This document shows, piece after piece, positions 15,481-23,877 of a stretch of 64,000 nt of DNA. The notes beneath the pieces are model-generated. The model was not told where the DNA came from. It saw nothing but the letters and a program-made list of their open reading frames with translations, and did no database searches. The stretch comes from Lewinellaceae bacterium (GTDB taxonomy: Bacteria; Bacteroidota; Bacteroidia; Chitinophagales; Saprospiraceae). Position numbers and translations under genes: made by a program. Numbering within the stretch: the first letter of the stretch is position 1; each line of letters opens with the position of its first letter. The stretch lies in contig JACJYG010000004.1 in the NCBI GenBank assembly GCA_020636215.1, positions 1,364,001 through 1,428,000 on the forward strand, in the 5' to 3' direction.

Positions 15481-16167
15481 TTATTTTAATTCTTTCACCC
15501 TCATATTCCGGAAATAGATCGGCGCTCCGGCGTGTTTGCCCTGCAGGCCGATATGCCCGTGAGTAGCCAGCTCCGCTGCCGGACGGCTCAGCCAGGAAGG
15601 AATTTCGCTGCCATCCGGGTTAGTAGTAGGGTTCGTCCACAAGCTTCGATCCATTTCGGTTACCAGCATACCGTTCAGCATCACGTAGATCATCTTGCCC
15701 TGGCAGGTGATGGTGTAACGGTTCCATTCACCGGGCTTTTTTACCATGCTCTTTTTGGCAGCCAGGCGCCCGAAAATGGCCCCGCATTGCCAGGTAGGCG
15801 GCTGGCTGGCCCACTTTTCGGCGTAATCGTCCGCTATCTGGATTTCAATGGAATTAGGGATCCAGTTATCCAAATCGGTACAATGGACGATCACCCCGCT
15901 GTTGGTGCCCTCAGCCGTTTGGAACTCCAGGTCGAGGATGAAATCACCATACTCTTTTTTGGTCCAGATACACTGGTCTTCGCTGGCGGTGAGGATGCCG
16001 TTTTCAAACGTCCAAATCCCCTCCGGGGAAGTGGTGTTGGACAGGTCGGCAGTGATCAGTTCCGCCCATTTCCCGCTATCCGGGTGGGTGGCCGGAGGGA
16101 TAGCCAGCTTGGGGCTGCAGGATATCAAAAGGGGCAGTAGTAGAAGCGGGAATAAAATTTTCATCAT
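15481..16167 (-). CDS. DUF1080 (3-keto-disaccharide hydrolase fold) lipoprotein
   Basis: This 228-residue lipoprotein has lipobox LISC (about Cys17) and a concanavalin-like beta-sandwich with DUF1080 landmarks: GKWAELI near the start, GIWTFENGILTASEDQCIWT, YGDFILDLEFQTAEGTNSGV, and the end GHIGLQGKHAGAPIYFRNMRVKEL. DUF1080 proteins bind or cleave sugars; some are hydrolases of 3-keto-glycosides. The location would be periplasmic or surface. The neighbourhood holds SusC/SusD carbohydrate-uptake genes, consistent with glycan use. The function is assigned from the fold only, and the start may be either of two adjacent Met codons. Confidence 0.88.
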   Translation of the reverse strand: MMKILFPLLLLPLLISCSPKLAIPPATHPDSGKWAELITADLSNTTSPEGIWTFENGILTASEDQCIWTKKEYGDFILDLEFQTAEGTNSGVIVHCTDLDNWIPNSIEIQIADDYAEKWASQPPTWQCGAIFGRLAAKKSMVKKPGEWNRYTITCQGKMIYVMLNGMLVTEMDRSLWTNPTTNPDGSEIPSWLSRPAAELATHGHIGLQGKHAGAPIYFRNMRVKELK

Positions 16168-16265
16168 TCAGGAATTTGTTGCCGGGTGAAGATAAGAAAG
16201 GCTAAAGGAAAATTTTTGAAGTTTCGAAAACCGTTGCTTGCCTGGAGGCCACTTTCGGAGAAAAA

Positions 16266-16294
16266 GGGGCGCTTTTCAGCACCCCATTTTTTTT
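16266..16294 (-). terminator. Terminator-like hairpin
   Basis: On the minus strand GGGGTGC pairs with GCGCCCC (one G-U pair) around a six-base loop and is followed by five T; on the plus strand eight T follow. It stands about 80 bases past the end of the SusD pseudogene and could be its old terminator. Confidence 0.5.
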
Positions 16295-16371
16295 ATTATG
16301 CCATACAGGCGTTTTTGCATTTAACCTAAACTAATGGCTTCTAATAGCCAGTAGGAAAAGCCCGTTCCGCT

Positions 16372-17215
16372 TTAAATCGCTGGATCGGTCGGCGTATTCG
16401 GATTACTTTCCCGTTCGTTGTCCGGATAGGGATAGAAATTCCGGTTTCTCTCCGAAGCGAAATCAGGAGTAGTAGGCGGTTCAGGGCGGTAAGAACCTGC
16501 GGCTGTCTTCCAGGGAAGTGCCGATCAGGAATAATTCTGCCCTGCGGTTTTGTAGATCTCATTGAGCAAAGCAGCCTGGTCGCCACCGGAAGAATAGGTG
16601 TCGGTTAGGCCTGCGCCCAAGCCGTAGGGATCTTCATCGGTAGTACCGTTTTTGCCGGACGCTGTTTAAGGCTTCCTCTGCCTTGCCAATTTCTCCTTTT
16701 CGGGCGTAAGCTTCTGCTTTGATCAAAAGCATTTCTCCGGGAAGGTAAGCCGGAATCGAAGCGGTTTCAGAACTGAAAAATGGCCGCTCAATTCTTCTAC
16801 CGGCAGGTTTCCGTATAAAGAGGTGTTGCCGACGATATTCATGTAGAAATCGATCCGGGCATCGCCTGCATCGGGAAGCAGGGCATCCGGAAGGCCAAAG
16901 TTTGTGCGGGGTGCATATTCTACTGTCCCGATAAAGAACCTGGCGTGAATGGGGTTGGGGTTCTCCCCATCATAGGTGAACATGGAAGTGGCGCTCAGGT
17001 CTACCTTATCGGCAGCAGCGATGGCGGCATCGTTATTGCCAGCCGCATTGTAATACCTGGCCTGATAGGCGTAAAGTGTATTGAGGAGGTCAATTCCTCC
17101 AAAAGGGCCGGTTAACTCAGCCGGCAGGGTAACGCCCTGCAAGGCTTTGATCCCATCATCCAGAATACTGATCGCTTCTGCATAAGCATCCATTCGACTG
17201 CTGAAGGCTGCGTCA
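16372..17215 (-). pseudogene. Decayed SusD/RagB gene, C-terminal half only
   Basis: The minus strand carries sequence clearly related to the C-terminal half of the intact SusD at 21060-22352. AFSSRMDAYAEAISIL matches its AFSSR-type helix region, GDARIDFYMN matches DGRIDFYLT, then after a frame change YLPGEMLLIKAEAYARKG matches YLPGEMILIRAEVLARQD, then ALLNEIYK matches AVLQEIYK, and after another change RNFYPYPDNERESNP matches the last segment. At least three frame changes break it, near 16750, 16660 and 16530. About 180 N-terminal residues and any SusC partner are missing. Upstream sequence is short tandem repeats. It is a relic of an ancient susD duplication or of a lost utilisation locus. 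Confidence 0.85.
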
Positions 17216-17307
17216 TTATCCGGAGAATTCAGGATCGGCTCAGAACGTGGTTGAGCACAGGCCTTGTGGGAGCAGGTGAATTTTGGCGTGCCCATGGAGC
17301 GTGTTCA

Positions 17308-17394
17308 AAAGTTCGTGTCCCGCCCCAAGGGGCCTGGTAAAGTTCGTGTCCCGTCCTTGAGGGCCGGGTAAAATTTGTGTCCCCGAAGCCCAGT
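17308..17394. repeat. Three direct repeats of about 31 bp
   Basis: The word AAAGTTCGTGTCCCG starts copies at 17308 and 17339, and a diverged AAATTTGTGTCCCC starts a third at 17371. Each copy ends in a GG-rich segment (GGCCTGGT, GGCCGGGT). The array directly follows the point where similarity of the SusD relic to an intact SusD is lost. Confidence 0.7.
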
Positions 17395-17481
17395 AATATC
17401 AAGGCTCCCCTGATCCTGACGATGGATTTGACACAGTTATTTGAAAACTCCCATTAAATAAAGGCCTGATATCTTGTCCCG

Positions 17482-17553
17482 CTCAACCTCCTCAACCTCC
17501 TCAACCTTCTCAACCCTCTCAACCCTCTCAACCATTCTCAACCATTCTCAACC
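17482..17553. repeat. CTCAACC-type 9-10 bp tandem array
   Basis: Eight units begin with CTCAACC: five of 9 bases (ending TC, TC, TT, CT, CT), two of 10 bases (ending ATT) and a last 7-base remnant. The same word family recurs at 33861-33924 before coxM. Confidence 0.85.
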
Positions 17554-17802
17554 AGCTAATATGCGCTGCAATTTCGAATTGATTTTAAGAACAAAATTTT
17601 GTTTATCAGCAAATTACATAGCAGCTTATTTTGAAGCATTTACTTATACATGAAAATGCTTTTGTATTCGAAATTCTTTTCCTAAATATGCATACAGTTT
17701 CAAACCTGCTTTTACGCCTATCTTTTACAGCCAACCTGACAGCCATTCGGGCTTGAAAGGATATCTACTATTCTTATTTTCTTCACTAAACACTCCTGGT
17801 GT

Positions 17803-20800
17803 ATGATCATTAAAGGATTACTGAACAGAAGCTGGCAACGAATACTCTTTTTCGTTGCTCTGATTGGCTTGCTGCCCCTTCTGGCGGCAGCACAAACCGT
17901 TCCTATTGTATCCGGCACCGTGACGGATGACCTCGGCGACCCCCTGGTCGGCGCTGCGGTCATCCTGAAGGGTATTCCTACGGGAACTGTGACAGATCTG
18001 GACGGCGCCTACTCCATCGCCTTACCTAGCGGTACCACGACTGCGGAACTGATCTTTTCCTACCTCGGCTATTCTTCCCGGACTGAACGGGTGGATTTGA
18101 GCAATTCGAATAAGGTTCAGCTCGATGTACAGCTACAGTCCGACGTTACCCGCCTCGATGAAGTGGTAGTAACTGGTGTCTCTTCGGCTACCAGTAGAAA
18201 ACAACTCGGAAATGCTATTTCTACGGTTGACGCCGCAGACCTGGAAAACACCGGCACCGGTAACGTACTGGGGGCGCTTTCCGGTAAAGTCATGGGCGCC
18301 TTGATCACGCAGAACAGTGGCGACCCCGGCGGTGGGGTATCCATTCGCCTGAGAGGAACCAGTACGATCAATGGTTCTTCCGACCCTCTTTATATTGTTG
18401 ATGGAGTTATCGTCGACAACAGCTCGCAGAACGTCATCAACCTGAACGCCGATGCTCAGGGGACGGGCTTCGCGGCCGGGCAAAACCGCCTCATCGACAT
18501 CAACCCGCACGATATTGAGCGCATTGAGGTCATCAACGGGGCCGCCGCTGCGGCTATCTACGGCTCACTGGCCAGCAACGGGGTGGTGCAGATCTTCACC
18601 AAAAAAGGCGCCGCGGGCAAACCTCAGATCAACTTTTCCACCAGCATTTCCGTCAGTGACCTGCGCCAGCGCCTGGATTTCAATATGGACCCCATGCGCT
18701 TTGGGTATCCCGGCAGCCCGCGCCTGTTTACCGCCGGTGACCGCCTGACCATGATCGCCGACCTGCGCAGTGCTGCCGACAAAGCGGCTAACCCAGGCAC
18801 CGGGGTGTCTGCACTGGGGGGCGCGCTGGTAGAAAACCAGTACCCCGTCACCCGTTACGATTACCAGGACAATATCTTCCAGACTGCTCTGGGGACCGAT
18901 AACTACCTCTCTATTGCCGGAGGCACCGAATCAACCAAGTATTATGGATCTATTTCCTATTCTAAAAATGAAGGGATCATCCGCAATACCGATTTTCAAA
19001 AGTATGCCGCCAAACTGAGAGTGGACCAGAAACTGTCAGAATGGGCCAGAATGTCTATCGGCCTGAATTATGTCAATAGTTCTTCTCAGGACATGCCCAA
19101 TGGCAACAACTTCTTCAGCCCGATCAGTACGATGATCATCATCGATAATGTTTGGGATATCACGGAGCGGGACGAAGTAGGCAACCTCCTGCACGTAGAA
19201 CCAGTCCGGATGAATCCGCTTTCCGTTATTGAAGGATTCGATATCACTCAGAATACCAACCGATTCATTGGAGACCTGCAGTTCAGCCTCTTCCCGGTCA
19301 AAGGCCTGACCTTGAAGTATATTTTGGGTTTGGACGTGTATAGCCTCCGCGGTAATACCTACCAGCCGAGAGTGCCCTACACCGGCGTTTCCGCCGCCTT
19401 CTTCCCGGATGGGTATGTAGCGGTTGCCAACTCCAATATTTTCAAGGTGAACAACGATTTCACAGCCAACTATAGCTGGGACATCAGCGATGACTTTAAA
19501 TCCACCACTACTGCCGGCGTATCGATCTGGTACGACCGCTCCGATTTCTCCTCGGCGGAAGGGCGGGACCTGGCGCCTTTCGTGACGACCCTGGCGGCAG
19601 CTACCAACCTGTTTGCCGCTCCAAGAGAATCTATTTCGGAGGCGACCATCAACGGCTACTTCCTGCAAGAATCGATAGGGTTTAAAGACTTCCTGTTCCT
19701 GACCTTAGCCGGCCGGATCGACGGTTCTTCCCGTTTTGGGGAAGACGAGCGCAACCAGTTCTATCCGAAGGCCAGCGCCAGCCTCGTACTCTCCGAGTTG
19801 GACTTCTGGAAAAATGCCAGTATAGCCAACAACTGGAATACGCTGAAGCTGCGCTTTTCCTATGGGCAGGCCGGTAACCTGACCGGCATCGGGGCATTTA
19901 CCCGCTTTACCAACTACGCTACCTTAGGGTACCTGGGGCGGAGCGCCATTGTTCCCAGTTCTTCATTGGGCAACCCCGGCATCAGGCCGGAACAGCAGAC
20001 CGAAATTGAATTCGGGGCTGATCTGAGCTTCCTCAAGAACCGCCTGGGCCTTTCCGTTACCTATTATACTCAGGAAATTACGGACCTGCTCCTCGACCGT
20101 AACCTCTCTCCTTCCAGCGGCGGCGCCAGCATTATTGAGAACATCGGAGAAATGTCCAATAAAGGTGTGGAGTTAATGCTTAATATTAACCCCGTCCGGA
20201 CGAAGGACTTCAACTGGGAAGTGGGTGTTGCTTATAATACCTTCCAAAATGAAGTGCGCAACATCGGCGGCGGCCGGGCCGGCATCCTGCTGCGCGGCGG
20301 CGGTGGCACACAGAGTGCTATCGACGGCCAGCCTCTCGGCGTATTCTTTGGCGTACAATACGCCCGCAACCCGGACGGCTCCTTATTGCTCCGGCCTGTA
20401 CCAACTGCCGATGGTGGAACGGTCATGCTGCCTCAAGTGGCCAGAGGGGATGATGTGACCGGTGAACTGCAGTACGACGCAGACGGCCAACCTTCCGGCA
20501 CCCCGGTTCGGACCATACTTGGCGACCCCAACCCCGATTGGACGGGCTCTGTGCTCAACGAGTTCCGCTACAAGCGTTTTGGCCTGAGAGTGCTGTTTGA
20601 TGCAGTCTGGGGTTTTGATATCTGGAACTGGAATAGCATCACCAGCAATAACGTCGGCGCCAGCCCGCTTTCCGAACAGGAACTCCGTGGAGAGGTGCCT
20701 CGTGGCTGGGTCGCCGCAATTGGCGGTTTTATCGGCCCGCGTATTCAGGAACAACACGTGGAGGACGGCTCTTTTATCAAACTGCGTGAAATCGGGTTTA

Positions 20801-21003
20801 CCTATAATGCCGGGAAGATTGGCAATGTGTTCAGCAACCTGACCATCAGCCTTATGGGGCGCAACCTGGTTTCCTTTGACGATTATACCGGTTATGACCC
20901 GGAAACGAACTCAGCCGGCCAGAGCAGCAAGGTGCGGGGCGATGATTTCGGTAACGTGCCCATCCCGAGGACCTTCCAGCTTGGATTGAATGCTTCCTTC
21001 TAA
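17803..21003 (+). CDS. SusC/RagA-family TonB-linked outer-membrane protein
   Basis: This 1066-residue protein has a signal peptide (about 1-28), a carboxypeptidase-like domain (SGTVTDDLGDPLVGAAV onward, about 38-110), the SusC-type plug (about 120-265, with RLRGTSTINGSSDPLYIVDG and GAAAAAIYGSLASNGVVQIF) and a large barrel ending in GLNASF. SusC proteins import oligosaccharides or peptides across the outer membrane with energy from TonB, capped by a SusD lipoprotein, which is encoded next. Length and motif order are normal. Nearby glycoside hydrolases are absent apart from the DUF1080 protein, so the substrate is not evident. Confidence 0.95.
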   Translation: MIIKGLLNRSWQRILFFVALIGLLPLLAAAQTVPIVSGTVTDDLGDPLVGAAVILKGIPTGTVTDLDGAYSIALPSGTTTAELIFSYLGYSSRTERVDLSNSNKVQLDVQLQSDVTRLDEVVVTGVSSATSRKQLGNAISTVDAADLENTGTGNVLGALSGKVMGALITQNSGDPGGGVSIRLRGTSTINGSSDPLYIVDGVIVDNSSQNVINLNADAQGTGFAAGQNRLIDINPHDIERIEVINGAAAAAIYGSLASNGVVQIFTKKGAAGKPQINFSTSISVSDLRQRLDFNMDPMRFGYPGSPRLFTAGDRLTMIADLRSAADKAANPGTGVSALGGALVENQYPVTRYDYQDNIFQTALGTDNYLSIAGGTESTKYYGSISYSKNEGIIRNTDFQKYAAKLRVDQKLSEWARMSIGLNYVNSSSQDMPNGNNFFSPISTMIIIDNVWDITERDEVGNLLHVEPVRMNPLSVIEGFDITQNTNRFIGDLQFSLFPVKGLTLKYILGLDVYSLRGNTYQPRVPYTGVSAAFFPDGYVAVANSNIFKVNNDFTANYSWDISDDFKSTTTAGVSIWYDRSDFSSAEGRDLAPFVTTLAAATNLFAAPRESISEATINGYFLQESIGFKDFLFLTLAGRIDGSSRFGEDERNQFYPKASASLVLSELDFWKNASIANNWNTLKLRFSYGQAGNLTGIGAFTRFTNYATLGYLGRSAIVPSSSLGNPGIRPEQQTEIEFGADLSFLKNRLGLSVTYYTQEITDLLLDRNLSPSSGGASIIENIGEMSNKGVELMLNINPVRTKDFNWEVGVAYNTFQNEVRNIGGGRAGILLRGGGGTQSAIDGQPLGVFFGVQYARNPDGSLLLRPVPTADGGTVMLPQVARGDDVTGELQYDADGQPSGTPVRTILGDPNPDWTGSVLNEFRYKRFGLRVLFDAVWGFDIWNWNSITSNNVGASPLSEQELRGEVPRGWVAAIGGFIGPRIQEQHVEDGSFIKLREIGFTYNAGKIGNVFSNLTISLMGRNLVSFDDYTGYDPETNSAGQSSKVRGDDFGNVPIPRTFQLGLNASF

Positions 21004-21059
21004 TGAGGCTTTTATATTCAATCGGGAGGCCTGGGTTTGATTTTAAAAACAAAAATTTT

Positions 21060-22352
21060 ATGAAGATGAAAATCAAAAAATATTTATCATATCTCCTGCT
21101 ACCGCTGCTGCTGTTGGTTGTTTCCTGCGAACAGGATATCCCCAACCCCAATGCCGCTACGGATGAGCAGATCCTGAACTCTACGGAGGGCCTGATCGGT
21201 ATGATCAACGGTATGAAATACCGCTATACTGCCGGTGGCGCCAGCGGTTTGTACTCTGGTATCTCCGGCAACGGCCTGACTACCCGCGAACTGGTGGTGC
21301 TCAACGCCGGTAATGCCGACCTGGCGCAAATGGAGAATGGCTTCGACAACGTTGCTCCCAGCAATTCCGTGATCTCCAATCTCTGGACGAACCTGAACCT
21401 ACTGCGTTCGGACGCCCAGAAAATTCTCGATAATGCCCCTGGTGTTATCGTAGACGCAGGGACGCGGTCGAGTGTCCTGGCTTATGCCTACTTTTTTAAT
21501 GCTTTGTCTGTAGGCACCCTGGCGCAGTTCTGGGAACAAGTGCCGCTTACCACCGAGATCGATGCGAAATTTTCTTCCCGGACTGCAGCCCTGGAAGAAG
21601 CCGTTCGGCTGTTAGGGGAGGCTTCCACCCAGTTGAACACGCCATTATCACCAGCAGTTACCGCTAAAGTGGGAACAGATATCGACCTGCCCAATGCCGT
21701 GCGCGCCCTGTCGGCCCGCTACAACCTCATGCTGGGCAACCTCGACGCGGCCAGCGCTGCGGCCAGTGCGGTAGACCTCGCTTCCAAGTCGGTCTTCAAG
21801 TTTGATAATATCATCCCCAATCCGGTTTTCCGTTCTTCACTGATCACGCAGAACGTCTACGACGTCAGAATGCTGTTCGGCTTGAGTGGAGCGTTGGAGC
21901 CGGACCCTGCCGATGGGCGCATCGATTTTTACCTCACGCCCAATGCCAATAGCGGCAAAGGCTTTTTCACCGCTGATGATGCCTCCGTTCCGGTTTATTT
22001 GCCCGGCGAAATGATCCTCATTCGGGCAGAAGTATTGGCCCGGCAGGACAAAGTGGGCGACGCAGTGACGGAACTCAATAAAGTGCTGACCAAAACGGAT
22101 GACACCTTTGGCGTGAATGCGGGCTTGCCAGCCTATTCCGGTGCAATGGACAAGGATGCGGTTTTGCAGGAGATATATAAGAATCGCTGCATCGAGCTGT
22201 TCATGTCTGGCCTCAAACTGGAAGACAGCCGCCGTTTTGCCCGCCCCGGCCCGAACGACGCCAACCCGGAACGCACCCGGAACTTCTACCCATATCCGAC
22301 GGTGGAACGGGATAACAACCCGGATAATACTCCGGCGGATCCTCCGGTGTGA
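21060..22352 (+). CDS. SusD/RagB-family nutrient-binding lipoprotein
   Basis: I place the start at 21060, where MKMKIKKYLSYLLLPLLLL gives a proper signal peptide with lipobox VVSC; the open frame extends 19 codons upstream to 21003 but those residues are not signal-like. The 430-residue product has the helical TPR-rich SusD fold (SSVLAYAYFFNALSVGTLAQFW, YLPGEMILIRAEVLARQDKV, LQEIYKNRCIELFMSG) and ends with the RNFYPYP segment common in the family. It caps the SusC transporter encoded 57 bases upstream. It is also the intact relative of the pseudogene at 16.4-17.2 kb. A strong terminator follows. Confidence 0.94.
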   Translation: MKMKIKKYLSYLLLPLLLLVVSCEQDIPNPNAATDEQILNSTEGLIGMINGMKYRYTAGGASGLYSGISGNGLTTRELVVLNAGNADLAQMENGFDNVAPSNSVISNLWTNLNLLRSDAQKILDNAPGVIVDAGTRSSVLAYAYFFNALSVGTLAQFWEQVPLTTEIDAKFSSRTAALEEAVRLLGEASTQLNTPLSPAVTAKVGTDIDLPNAVRALSARYNLMLGNLDAASAAASAVDLASKSVFKFDNIIPNPVFRSSLITQNVYDVRMLFGLSGALEPDPADGRIDFYLTPNANSGKGFFTADDASVPVYLPGEMILIRAEVLARQDKVGDAVTELNKVLTKTDDTFGVNAGLPAYSGAMDKDAVLQEIYKNRCIELFMSGLKLEDSRRFARPGPNDANPERTRNFYPYPTVERDNNPDNTPADPPV

Positions 22353-22390
22353 TGGTAGCATAAGGGTTTTGCCCGAAATATTGGTTTATT

Positions 22391-22432
22391 AAAAAAGGGA
22401 GGCGTCAATCTCGATTGGCGCCTCCCTTTTTT
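22391..22432 (+). terminator. Rho-independent terminator after susCD
   Basis: Arms AAAAAAGGGAGGCG (22391-22404) and CGCCTCCCTTTTTT (22419-22432), extended inward by TCAAT/ATTGG with one G-U pair, leave a four-base loop. The T run serves the plus strand and the A run could serve the minus-strand hypD gene arriving from the right. Confidence 0.9.
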
Positions 22433-22500
22433 AATGGAATTTAGCCTGGCCGCAAACGTTTCTCTACCTTCCGGCGAGTGACGTTCGACGTTTCGGCCTA

Positions 22501-23583
22501 CTACTCCTGGGCAAAATGATAGTAAGCCGCGCAGGCGCCCTCAGAAGAAACCATAGGGGCGCCGAGGGGCGTAGAAGGGGTGCATTTTTTACCAAAATGA
22601 GGGCAATCCATCGGTTTTTTCCGTCCTTTCAGGATCTGCCCGGCGATGCATTCCTGGTTTTCGGGTACTTGCTTAGGCGCCAGGCCGAACTTTCGGGCAG
22701 CATCGAATTCCGAAAGGGAAGCTTTAATCTGAAGGCCACTGTCCGGCAGCACGCCAATACCACGCCATTCCTGGCTTGCCAGCTCGAAAACCTGCTCGAT
22801 GATCTGCCGGGCCTTGGGGTTGCCTTCATCGGGCACCACGCGGCTATACTGGTTTTCGAGCTGGTGTATTCCTTTTTCCAGTTGTACAATGGCCATCAGG
22901 ATGCCCTGTAGCAGGTCGACCGGCTCAAAGCCAGTGATAACGATTGGGATGTGGTAGTCGCGGACAATATCGGCGTATTCCCCCAGGCCCATGACCGAAC
23001 AAACATTTCCGGCGCCCAGGAATGCATGAATGCGGCTGTCATCTTCCAGGACAGCCTTCATAGCCGGGGGAACCAGCACATGAGAGGGCAGCAGCGAATA
23101 ATTGGTGAGCCCGTGATGGCGGGCATGCAGGATGGAGAGCGCATTGGCAGGGGCCGTCGTTTCGAAACCAACTGCAAAGAACACCACTTCCCGGCCGGGA
23201 TTTTCCCGGGCAATGCGAACCGCCTCGATCGGAGAATACAGGAAGCGAATGTCGGCGCCTTCCGCCCGCGCTTTCAACAAGCTTTTCCGGGAGCCGGGTA
23301 CGCGCAGCATATCCCCGAAAGAACAAAGGATCACGCCATGTTCTTCCGCCAGTTGTATGGCCTGGTCGATCACCCCCAAAGGGGTAACACAAACCGGGCA
23401 ACCCGGGCCATGCAACATCTGAATGTTGGAGGGCAGTATATTGAGAATACCGTTCTTGACCAGGGAGTGGGTCTGCCCGCCGCAGAACTCCATAATCGAC
23501 CAATCCTGCGTGACGACTTTTTCAATTTCACGCAGGTATTGGCTCACCAGCTCCGGGTTGCGGTATTCGTGCAGGTATTTCAT
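22501..23583 (-). CDS. hypD: Hydrogenase maturation protein HypD
   Basis: This 360-residue protein is the iron-sulfur scaffold on which, with HypC, the Fe(CN)2CO unit of [NiFe]-hydrogenases is built. Key HypD features are visible: FCGGQTH (C34), GPGCPVC (C62 and C65), GFETTAP, and four C-terminal cysteines (in ENQECIAG, MDCPHFG, KKCTPS and EGACAAY) for the [4Fe-4S] cluster. It follows hypC after two bases. No hypA, hypB, hypE or hypF is in the window, so the rest of the pathway must lie elsewhere if active. All cysteines look intact, in contrast to the degenerate large subunit upstream. Confidence 0.95.
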   Translation of the reverse strand: MKYLHEYRNPELVSQYLREIEKVVTQDWSIMEFCGGQTHSLVKNGILNILPSNIQMLHGPGCPVCVTPLGVIDQAIQLAEEHGVILCSFGDMLRVPGSRKSLLKARAEGADIRFLYSPIEAVRIARENPGREVVFFAVGFETTAPANALSILHARHHGLTNYSLLPSHVLVPPAMKAVLEDDSRIHAFLGAGNVCSVMGLGEYADIVRDYHIPIVITGFEPVDLLQGILMAIVQLEKGIHQLENQYSRVVPDEGNPKARQIIEQVFELASQEWRGIGVLPDSGLQIKASLSEFDAARKFGLAPKQVPENQECIAGQILKGRKKPMDCPHFGKKCTPSTPLGAPMVSSEGACAAYYHFAQE

Positions 23584-23585
23584 AT

Positions 23586-23846
23586 TCAGGCCAGCTCCTT
23601 TTCCGGCAGCAGGTCGTCCAACCCGCCATATCGTTCCAGGTAGTCAAAGGCTTTTTGGGCCTCCGATTCGTTGACCAGGTTGATGGCCACGCCGGCGTGT
23701 ACGAGCACATAGTCGCCGACGGAGGCTTCGGGCAGCATGTCCAGCCAGGCTTCCTTGAGGATGCTGCCGAAAGCTACTTTCGCTCTTCTGATAGGGGCAT
23801 CGGAAGAATCAATGGATTGGATGCGGCCGGGAATAGCTAAACACAT
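23586..23846 (-). CDS. hypC: Hydrogenase maturation chaperone HypC/HupF
   Basis: This 86-residue protein begins MCLAIPGRI, the HypC signature with the essential Cys2, followed by the small beta-barrel (ASVGDYVLVHAGVAINLV) and an acidic helical tail. HypC binds HypD and carries the Fe(CN)2CO group to the large-subunit precursor. It lies 31 bases after the hydrogenase-like large subunit and 2 bases before hypD, forming one operon. Length is normal. Confidence 0.95.
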   Translation of the reverse strand: MCLAIPGRIQSIDSSDAPIRRAKVAFGSILKEAWLDMLPEASVGDYVLVHAGVAINLVNESEAQKAFDYLERYGGLDDLLPEKELA

Positions 23847-23877
23847 GGCTTGGGTAGTTTATCTGGTTAGGTAACAT

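Larger units (their letters stand above)
17296..17802. other. Spacer upstream of the SusC/SusD pair
   Basis: The 507 bases between the SusD relic and susC hold the two repeat arrays listed separately and, from about 17555 to 17802, an AT-rich leader likely to contain the susC promoter. TTTG at 17630-17633 and TGCTTTTG at 17657-17664 resemble the Bacteroidota -33 and -7 boxes with a long 23-base spacing and one mismatch, so I do not call a promoter. No gene is seen. Confidence 0.5.
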
